This document shows, piece after piece, positions 57,896 through 64,000 of a stretch of 64,000 bases of DNA; the stretch's first letter is position 1; each line of letters opens with the position of its first letter. Source of the DNA: CAYRWR01 sp964428015 (GTDB taxonomy: Bacteria; Spirochaetota; Brevinematia; Brevinematales; CAYRWR01); the NCBI GenBank assembly GCA_964428015.1, contig CAYRWR010000005.1:66572-130571 (forward strand), in the 5' to 3' direction. The translations under genes and the position numbers were made by a program. The notes below the pieces were generated by a model. The model saw only the letters and a list, made by a program, of their open reading frames with translations. It was not told where the DNA came from and made no database searches.

Positions 57896-59896
57896 CTAAT
57901 AATTTATAAAGCCGGGAAGATTAAATTCGTTAGTAATATTCCATGTTTGGAGGATTCCTGTTCCGGTTCCACTTCCCTTTATACCCCATAGGCTATTTGA
58001 TGAAATTTCTCCACCCTTAATTAATAAGAATTTTTGATAAAAATAAATACCACCACCCTGAAGTATAGATGAGGGTTGTCTTCCAGGAAAAGGTTCACAA
58101 TAATTGTTGATTATCCGATTATTGGTCATCCATACTGAAGAATTATAAACGGAAATTGCGCCACCGCAATGATAAGAACTGTTCCCATAGAATCTATTAT
58201 TAATAAACACTGCTTTTTGAACCCCAGTTAAATATAGCGCTGCACCATGTTCAGAATGATTTCCAATAAAATTATTATTACTCAGAAAAACATTATAACA
58301 ATTAATAGAAAAGATGCCACCACCATAAGTGGATGAAAATGTTGTAAGCCATTGATTATTGCTAATTAAGGAGTTTATCATTTCAATATGAGAATTATTC
58401 ATCCCTATTCCTATTCCTGATAGACGGTCTGCCTTATTATCCTGAATAGAAAATTTATCGAATTTTACCTGTGAGTATCTGATATTTATACCCTGCACAC
58501 AATTTTTGACAACCATATTGGAAAGAATTAGACCTGTAGAATTCTCTATTTTTAATCCGGGATTACCACCTTTAAGAGTAATATCTGAAATATAACAATT
58601 CTGACGACCAAGTAGATTCAATGTTCGTAACTCAGTAATATATACTCCCGGATCATAAACACTGAAATCGGGTGAATAGCCACCTTGTAGGTTCAAACCA
58701 TTTTTATTAACTGAAATACTCCCGAAACTACCACCGCTAATCAACACTTTGTCCAATCCCAGAGAAGATGCCAGATCCATGGCATGAGAAAGGGTAGCTA
58801 CAGGTTCCAGCATAGTACCATAATTATTATCGTTGCCGTTTAGAGAACAGTAGATTTTATCATTATAGAGCAGAGCCTGATTGCTTATATAATTAGTAAA
58901 AGGCACACCCACACCATTCGTGATAATTAACATTCCTATCAAAGTGCATACTCCGCCATCCTGTTCAGATAAAGCCTGATTATACTGCCATTCCTGACCT
59001 GTAATATGATTCATATCAAAAAAACCATATTGCGCATGCTGAGTCACGGTTTTAATTTTAATTTTAAAAATATTCGCGGCAGAAGAGACTGCTTTTATTT
59101 TTACAGGTGTAACTGCAGAAAATATAAAAGGATTCTGCAGGGTGGGAGAAACCAGTTGAAATGCAGGTACAAAATTTACTATATTAAATTGTAGATTCTT
59201 TACAGTAGCGTTCCCTTTAAGGTCTGAAGCCCTGACCAATAATTGATGTTGACCCAGACTATAACTGTTGACTGCTACCTGAAAACGCGCATCGGATACC
59301 ATGGAATAACTTCCATTATCAATAGAAAATTCTATTTTGGAAATACCCACTTCATCCCAGGCATATCCAAAAACTGATAATTTTTCATTGATACCTATAT
59401 TGATATCCACCACTGTTTCCGGATAAAAAATGGTCAGTAAGGGGGGGGTTGAATCCTCTGTACCAAAAGCCTGAGTCTGCTGTAGATTTCCTATCACATC
59501 AATATGATTGGTTTGATCATAGCCGCTGGCATTTTCCTGGATTTCCTGGAAATTAGTAGTACATGTACGAATTGAGTAAGTATCTGAAATATTATAGTTG
59601 CTGATATAAAAGCGTATTACATTACTGGAATCACCCGAAGTAATTCCCAATAGAATGGCATTGCCTCCTGAAAAAACAAAATAATTGGAATTGAGCAAAG
59701 ATTCTGGCACCCTATAATTGAAGTAGAGATCCAGGGCATATTCAGCAGCAGGAATAAGAGTAACTGGAATTAATGTATTTGTGATCACAGGGCCAGGCGC
59801 TGGCAATCCATGAATGGGGGCCAACTGTTCATTATTAGAACAAGTTAAGAGAGACAGATATCCGGTGATCATCAGGATTATTTTAACAGTACTCAT
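57896..59896 (-). CDS. Lipoprotein with right-handed beta-helix (DUF1565-like)
   Basis: A 666-residue lipoprotein (C19 in SLLTCS). The N-terminal part has Ig-like strands: DSTPPLLTIFYPETVVDIN and VFGYAWDEVGISKIEFSIDNGSY near 150-235 are of the Big/Ig type. From ~370 a DUF1565/pectate-lyase-like beta-helix follows: GNDNNYGTMLEPVATLSHAM, GLNLQGGYSPDF, then turns of NxxFxxNxxxxxGGAxYLxG and NNRFYGNSSYHCGGAISVYN. It is an AT-rich gene. The beta-helix is used for glycan binding or cleavage; catalytic residues are not evident. It lies 12 bases after the gene at 59909-60814, so it is the second gene of a two-gene operon. Confidence 0.82.
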   Translation of the reverse strand: MSTVKIILMITGYLSLLTCSNNEQLAPIHGLPAPGPVITNTLIPVTLIPAAEYALDLYFNYRVPESLLNSNYFVFSGGNAILLGITSGDSSNVIRFYISNYNISDTYSIRTCTTNFQEIQENASGYDQTNHIDVIGNLQQTQAFGTEDSTPPLLTIFYPETVVDINIGINEKLSVFGYAWDEVGISKIEFSIDNGSYSMVSDARFQVAVNSYSLGQHQLLVRASDLKGNATVKNLQFNIVNFVPAFQLVSPTLQNPFIFSAVTPVKIKAVSSAANIFKIKIKTVTQHAQYGFFDMNHITGQEWQYNQALSEQDGGVCTLIGMLIITNGVGVPFTNYISNQALLYNDKIYCSLNGNDNNYGTMLEPVATLSHAMDLASSLGLDKVLISGGSFGSISVNKNGLNLQGGYSPDFSVYDPGVYITELRTLNLLGRQNCYISDITLKGGNPGLKIENSTGLILSNMVVKNCVQGINIRYSQVKFDKFSIQDNKADRLSGIGIGMNNSHIEMINSLISNNQWLTTFSSTYGGGIFSINCYNVFLSNNNFIGNHSEHGAALYLTGVQKAVFINNRFYGNSSYHCGGAISVYNSSVWMTNNRIINNYCEPFPGRQPSSILQGGGIYFYQKFLLIKGGEISSNSLWGIKGSGTGTGILQTWNITNEFNLPGFINY

Positions 59897-59908
59897 TTTT
59901 CTTCCTTT

Positions 59909-60814
59909 TTAAAAAACAATCCCTGTTTTACATTGCATCAATAATCCTTTTAGGGTAGCTGTAGTCTCATATCCCAACAAAAAACCCAGATTAAGTGAAT
60001 TCTTCAGCCTAAATTTGAATTCCAGTGCCGGCATCAAACCAATTGTAAGGTGTGAAATATTTACATCGGGGATTGAGGTATCTATAAAGGTCTCATAGAC
60101 TGTAGCTATATTAAGTGATGTATGTATGCTTAGCCCGATATGAAAGGTGGGTATGATTGCAACGCTCAGCCCTAAAGGTATGACAATTCTGGAAGAATCC
60201 ACGAAAAGCTTTCCATATAGAAGATTGTTCAACGGATTCAATAAATCCGTACCTAATGAAGGAATATATTCGATACTGAATCCAAAATCCAATCCTAATT
60301 TTCTCTGTAAAACTACCCTGGCATCCAAATAAATACCCACAGAATATGCAGTTTCCGCTAAAGGAAGTCCTGAACTGATTTCTGCAATTCTATGGTTGAT
60401 TTCATCATATCCTGATAGAAGAATCCCGTTTTTAATTCCTATTTCAATCATATTGAGATAATCTGTAGAAAAAGGATTCACAGATTTTATTTTTTCTGAA
60501 GAAAACAGTTCCAGGTTCCCGTCCACTTCTACAATGATATCTTTTCCCTGAATACCAAAATAATAACCGGTAACTTTCTGACTGTTTTCCATAACCACCA
60601 GGACGTTTTCGTGGTCTCGGGAAAATCCCTTGATGTCATTGAGTTTTACTAGAGAATAGTTCTGGTTGGATGATATCAGGATATCATAGGGACTTATTTT
60701 TTGGATACGACAGTCCCATATCTCTCCGGATTCCCGGATCAGCATGTCACTATAAGCAATTGTACCTGACAGAAAGATCAATGCAACCAGAAAATACACT
60801 CTCAAAGATCTCAA
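59909..60814 (-). CDS. Exported outer-membrane protein, probable beta-barrel
   Basis: A 301-residue exported protein. It begins with a signal peptide (residues 1-21) from a TTG start at 60814, seven bases after GGGAG. Residues ~25-110 contain a small domain that begins MLIRESGEIWDCRIQKISPYDI, of the kind that precedes barrels in several Gram-negative proteins. The C-terminal half alternates hydrophobic and polar residues (YSVGIYLDARVVLQRKLGLDFGF, FGLLLGYETTATLK-type strands) and ends in F, typical of outer-membrane barrels. It is upstream of the beta-helix lipoprotein and divergent from the OmpA-family gene, so the group probably builds an envelope structure. Function unknown. Confidence 0.7.
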   Translation of the reverse strand: MRSLRVYFLVALIFLSGTIAYSDMLIRESGEIWDCRIQKISPYDILISSNQNYSLVKLNDIKGFSRDHENVLVVMENSQKVTGYYFGIQGKDIIVEVDGNLELFSSEKIKSVNPFSTDYLNMIEIGIKNGILLSGYDEINHRIAEISSGLPLAETAYSVGIYLDARVVLQRKLGLDFGFSIEYIPSLGTDLLNPLNNLLYGKLFVDSSRIVIPLGLSVAIIPTFHIGLSIHTSLNIATVYETFIDTSIPDVNISHLTIGLMPALEFKFRLKNSLNLGFLLGYETTATLKGLLMQCKTGIVF

Positions 60815-60898
60815 ATTTTGACTCCCGGTGATTCTTGGCAGATTTGTATTATATTAATTCAAAAAAATAAATATCACAAAATCTTCACCATTTTTATT

Positions 60899-60927
60899 TT
60901 GACTAAATGAATGAGGGACAATATAAT
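60899..60927 (+). promoter_or_regulatory. Consensus promoter of the OmpA-family gene
   Basis: TTGACT (60899-60904), 17-bp spacer, TATAAT (60922-60927), 30 bases before the TTG start at 60957. Confidence 0.75.
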
Positions 60928-60956
60928 ACATTAAAATATTGCCAAGCAGGTTAATT

Positions 60957-62642
60957 TTGAAGCTTTTAAAATTTAATATTTTAACAATTCTCAGCATATT
61001 TTTATCAAATTTTTCATGGAGTGTTCAGGAAAGTGGATATTTTATCTACAACCCTTTTTCCCCATCAGGTTCAGGACAGGGTTATGCGGGTTTAGCAGAC
61101 TACCGTTCAGTTTCTGGTATTATTCTGAATCCTTCCAATCCAGGATTCAGAAGAGAGACCAGAATTTTTATGCAATATGGTTTATTATCCGGAAATATCA
61201 TTGCCAATGCTGGTTTAATTTTCCCTTTAAAACGCTCTATGTTTTCCATGTATACATCTTATTTGAATCTGAATCTAGCCACTACTCAGGAGAGCCTTTT
61301 ATATACGAGGTTGGGCATTTCTAGATTGCTTTTGTCTCGTGTTTCTTTTGGGGCAGATATTTATCTATTGAATCAAACCGGTTCCGGTATTAATTCCCTA
61401 GGGATCGGTATTGATCTGGGCCTGATTTTTCGTCTACCTGAGAACAGTCAAAATCTGGATAAAACTCCGTTATCCCGTAGTTTTGGCTTCAGCCTCATGG
61501 GATTGGGGCTTCAATCTGGTTTATCAAACAGTTCGACCCCGCATTGGTCGGTAATTCGTTCTGACTGGAGTCAGGCTATAAAATTACCTGGTACAGGGAT
61601 ACGGGCAGGATACAACCAGGATTTTCTGAGATTTAATGCTGGATTTCATGGTAGTTTTTCATTGGATGTCCATTTTGGAATTTACCCCTTGTATTTTTAC
61701 TCCAGTATAGGTGTAAAGTATCTGTTTTTTAACCGTATCAGCCTCTTGACAGGAATCATTTTAGGAAATAACGGCTTCGGGTTAAACGCTCAATCCGGGA
61801 TAGGATTTTATACTGCCGGTTTATCCTATAAGTTTGAGGTTTTCCATATAAAAAGTGAACTGTTTTATTCTTATAATCCTATTCGGTTAGATAATACTTC
61901 TCAGACCATCCACTTTCTCGGTCTGGAAATGTCACTATCAAGTATAAATCATAAAGCCAAGGTTACCTTTCAGATATCACCCCCTTCTTTCTCACCCGAT
62001 GATGACGGAAGAAATGATACCCTTCACATTCAGTTGGGGATTGAGGATAAAGATGGAATACGTGCCTGGAAGTTGGAAATCCTGGATCCGGATAACCAGC
62101 CATTTAAAACATTTTCAGGAAATTCTGAGGAAATTGCTCCAATCACCTGGAATGGAATATCTGATAATGGGGAACTAGTGGAAAGTGCTCAAAATTACCC
62201 TGTTAGATTAACATTTGAAGATCGGACAGGAAAGACTGAAAGTATGGACCTGAAAGAAATATCTGTCGATGTGCTAGTCCAAAAAACTGCCCAAGGGTTA
62301 TCCATTCAGTTAAACACCATCGAATTTGAGACTGCTTCTTCTACCCTGACCGGAGATTCTTTTACAGTATTGAACCGTGTAGCCGAGATTTTAAATGCAT
62401 ATTCACACTATAGCGTTGAAATTCATGGACACACCGATAATCTGGGAAATGCCGATGGAAATTTGCGTCTGTCAAAAAACCGGGCTGAAGCAGTAAAAAA
62501 ATATCTGGTACAAAAAAAGAAGATTCAGGAAGGACGTATTAAAACTATGGGATTCGGTATGGAAAGACCGATAGCTGATAATTCCACAGAGACAGGCAGA
62601 AGGAAAAACCGAAGAGTAGAATTGGTACTGATAAAAGAATAA
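60957..62642 (+). CDS. OmpA-family outer-membrane protein with barrel and FlgD-like domain
   Basis: A 561-residue exported protein. A signal peptide (MKLLKFNILTILSIFLSNFSWS) starts at TTG 60957, six bases after AGCAGG; the TTG six codons earlier is less well placed. Residues ~25-340 form a PorV-like barrel (repeated GFGLNAQSGIGF-type amphipathic strands), followed by an Ig-like FlgD/T9SS-type domain (FSPDDDGRNDTLHI, ITWNGISDNGELV; ~345-440) and a C-terminal OmpA peptidoglycan-binding domain (VEIHGHTDNLGNADGNLRLSKNRAEAVKKYL, GRRKNRRVELV). The GHTDNxGxxxxNxxLSxxRAxAV motif and the terminal NRRVEL are intact. It links the outer membrane to peptidoglycan. Confidence 0.88.
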   Translation: MKLLKFNILTILSIFLSNFSWSVQESGYFIYNPFSPSGSGQGYAGLADYRSVSGIILNPSNPGFRRETRIFMQYGLLSGNIIANAGLIFPLKRSMFSMYTSYLNLNLATTQESLLYTRLGISRLLLSRVSFGADIYLLNQTGSGINSLGIGIDLGLIFRLPENSQNLDKTPLSRSFGFSLMGLGLQSGLSNSSTPHWSVIRSDWSQAIKLPGTGIRAGYNQDFLRFNAGFHGSFSLDVHFGIYPLYFYSSIGVKYLFFNRISLLTGIILGNNGFGLNAQSGIGFYTAGLSYKFEVFHIKSELFYSYNPIRLDNTSQTIHFLGLEMSLSSINHKAKVTFQISPPSFSPDDDGRNDTLHIQLGIEDKDGIRAWKLEILDPDNQPFKTFSGNSEEIAPITWNGISDNGELVESAQNYPVRLTFEDRTGKTESMDLKEISVDVLVQKTAQGLSIQLNTIEFETASSTLTGDSFTVLNRVAEILNAYSHYSVEIHGHTDNLGNADGNLRLSKNRAEAVKKYLVQKKKIQEGRIKTMGFGMERPIADNSTETGRRKNRRVELVLIKE

Positions 62643-62663
62643 TTTAAAAAAAGGAATGTTAAA

Positions 62664-63221
62664 TTGAAGGATAATTCCCGGCAATATCCGGTATATTCCT
62701 TATGCGGATTGAATTGCGGTCTATGTCCCAGATATCACACAGAAGGGCCTTCCCGGTGCCCCGGATGCGGTGGGGCGGATTTTTCGCAGAAACACCCTGC
62801 CTGTGCCGTTATTACCTGCAATAAAAAACATGACAATGTCCAATTCTGTTTTGAATGCGGCAGTTATCCATGTCCGAAATACCAGTCGACTTCTGCCCAT
62901 GACTCCTTTATCTCCTACACCCATGTCTTACAGAATTTTAACCTGGCCAGCCAGGATCTGGCTCAGTATCTCAGTGTTCTTAAAAGAAAGCAGGACTGTT
63001 TAACTATTCTGTTACAGGAATTCAATGACGGCAGGTCCAAAGGATTATATTGCCTGGCCATCGATTTATTACCTGCAGCCATACTGGATGAATTACAGGA
63101 ATATATAGAAGATCTGCGCTGCCAGGTGCACCCTGATCCCTGGGAAAAGGCCCACAACATGGCCGCCTGGATCAGGCAGAAAGCTGAAGAGTTAAAAATT
63201 GCATTGCAGTTGAGAAAATAA
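62664..63221 (+). CDS. DUF3795 domain-containing zinc-finger-like protein
   Basis: A 185-residue cytoplasmic protein with a Cys-rich N-terminus: CGLNCGLCPRYHTEGPSRCPGCGG and CNKKHDNVQFCFECGSYPCPKY, the DUF3795 pattern, which probably binds zinc or an iron-sulfur cluster. The C-terminal half is helical (LQEYIEDLRCQVHPDPWEKAHNMAAWIRQK). Start is TTG 62664, after AAGGA. It follows the OmpA-family gene by 21 bp on the same strand and the patatin gene starts 35 bp later, so the three may be one operon. Activity not established. Confidence 0.87.
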   Translation: MKDNSRQYPVYSLCGLNCGLCPRYHTEGPSRCPGCGGADFSQKHPACAVITCNKKHDNVQFCFECGSYPCPKYQSTSAHDSFISYTHVLQNFNLASQDLAQYLSVLKRKQDCLTILLQEFNDGRSKGLYCLAIDLLPAAILDELQEYIEDLRCQVHPDPWEKAHNMAAWIRQKAEELKIALQLRK

Positions 63222-63256
63222 CCAAATAATCATTCCATGAGGGTAAGGGGAGTAGC

Positions 63257-64000
63257 ATGCCGGAAAAAAAGAAGCAGAAAAAGATCTCACTGATCCTGTC
63301 AGGCGGGGCTATCCATGGGGCAGCCCAGGTGGGTTTTCTCCAGGCCATCCTGGAAAAATACAGTTATGATGATATAGAGGTCATTACCGGCACCAGTGTA
63401 GGTTCTATCAACGGAGCCATGATCGCCCAGAGAGATTATGAAACTCTGGATGAAATCTGGAAGGGTCTGCACAGCTGGAGAGACCTGTATTCCAAATGGT
63501 TTTTCAGGATCCTGTCCGGGTTTTTCAGGGGAGGACTGTGGAATTTCCGTCCCACCGAAAGGCTCATCCAAAAATGTGTGGACGTAGACAAGCTGATCAA
63601 ATCACCCATAAAATATTTTGCCACCTCGGTCAATAGGGTCAATGAAGATGTGTGCTATACTGAAAACTCAGAGAAAAATCGGGATATCCTGTTAAAACAG
63701 ATTCTGGCATCCTCTTCCATCCCTTTTTCTTTTCCTCCCGTCCGGATCGGGGAGAGCCAGTTTGTGGATGGAGGTGTGGTAGAGCCTATTCCAGTCGAAA
63801 AAGCAGTCAAGACCGCCAAACACACAAAACTGTTTATCATCCTGTTAGCTAATCCCCTGGAGTTTAATTATATCCACAAGCCCAAACCTAATCTCTATGA
63901 TGTAGCCTGGGAGTCTATAGACACCATGTTTCATGAAATCTTTAAAGGGGATGTGGTCAAAGGTACCGAAAGATACTGGAATCAGACTAAAGACAGGTTT
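63257..64000 (+). CDS. Patatin-like phospholipase (5' part; runs off the window)
   Basis: The frame opens at ATG 63257 (AAGGGGAG upstream) and is still open at the right edge, 248 codons later. It has the patatin features: the glycine-rich oxyanion loop SGGAIHGAAQVG (residues 15-26), the nucleophile S47 in GTSVGSING, and the catalytic D171 in VDGGVVEPIP, so the Ser-Asp dyad is intact. Such enzymes cleave acyl groups from phospholipids. No signal peptide, so it is cytoplasmic or membrane-peripheral. The C-terminal part is outside the window. Follows the DUF3795 gene closely. Confidence 0.92.
   Translation, partial: MPEKKKQKKISLILSGGAIHGAAQVGFLQAILEKYSYDDIEVITGTSVGSINGAMIAQRDYETLDEIWKGLHSWRDLYSKWFFRILSGFFRGGLWNFRPTERLIQKCVDVDKLIKSPIKYFATSVNRVNEDVCYTENSEKNRDILLKQILASSSIPFSFPPVRIGESQFVDGGVVEPIPVEKAVKTAKHTKLFIILLANPLEFNYIHKPKPNLYDVAWESIDTMFHEIFKGDVVKGTERYWNQTKDRF

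Noticed and set aside
1..64000. tRNA, rRNA or known riboswitch
   Set aside because: I looked for GTTCGA-type arms, CCA ends and the conserved cores of common riboswitches and found no convincing candidate.

Overview
The window reads as a chromosome segment of a Gram-negative, diderm bacterium, most likely a spirochaete (Spirochaetota) or a close relative. Grounds: about twelve lipoproteins with relaxed, spirochaete-like lipoboxes (FTSC, LYAC, LFAC); two 7TMR-DISM signalling proteins; a TIGR03960-type radical SAM protein; a stand-alone AICAR transformylase; outer-membrane barrel and OmpA-like proteins; strong GGAGG ribosome binding sites with frequent TTG/GTG starts. The placement is inference. 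TGA is a normal stop here. I saw no tRNA, rRNA, CRISPR array, prophage or intact insertion sequence. Many genes follow near-consensus sigma-70-type promoters (TTGACA-like, 17 bp, TATAAT-like).

Layout. 0.1-6.1 kb: 7TMR-DISM/SpoIIE phosphatase, 1-Cys Bcp peroxiredoxin, a B12-type radical SAM protein directly followed by a HAD phosphatase. 6.3-12.2 kb: a 1947-residue signalling protein joining Ser/Thr kinase, AAA/TPR, GAF, histidine kinase, receiver and LuxR domains. 12.3-13.9 kb: a lipoprotein with two CBM21-like carbohydrate-binding modules, and an unknown protein. 14.0-20.5 kb: a compact regulatory and lipid locus: acyltransferase-PilZ fusion, histidine kinase and response regulator (overlapping genes), facing PilZ plus a serine-palmitoyltransferase-like enzyme, with a convergent receiver protein. 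20.9-29.3 kb: accessory region with secreted lipoproteins, a TolB-like propeller, two diverged copies of a ~275-bp non-coding repeat, an RCC1 gene remnant, a second 7TMR-DISM kinase, a start-less secreted ORF and a GC-rich island of small repeats. 29.4-32.2 kb: feoA-feoB-FeoB-associated protein under a consensus promoter.

32.2-49.2 kb: small membrane and envelope genes, two disrupted barrel-like genes (one in-frame TGA, one frameshift), tandem paralogous lipoproteins, a DUF763 protein, an orphan Imm26-like gene beside a lipoprotein gene remnant, AICAR transformylase, a leucine-rich-repeat protein, a cyclic-nucleotide-binding protein and several lipoproteins. 49.2-51.7 kb: an OppF-type ATPase, two unknown envelope proteins and acylphosphatase in one overlapping operon. 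51.9-57.6 kb: CotH-family lipoprotein, REC-PilZ protein, PEBP-family protein and tandem metallo-beta-lactamase-fold paralogs. 57.9-64.0 kb: beta-helix lipoprotein and barrel protein facing an OmpA-family protein, then a DUF3795 protein and the start of a patatin-like lipase.

How the parts may work together: three PilZ-type proteins suggest c-di-GMP control of envelope or lipid functions, although no cyclase or phosphodiesterase is in view. The pairing of an SPT-like enzyme with a GNAT-fold acyltransferase suggests a sphingolipid-type pathway under two-component and c-di-GMP input. The many lipoproteins look like a fast-changing surface repertoire, consistent with nearby duplications and gene remnants.
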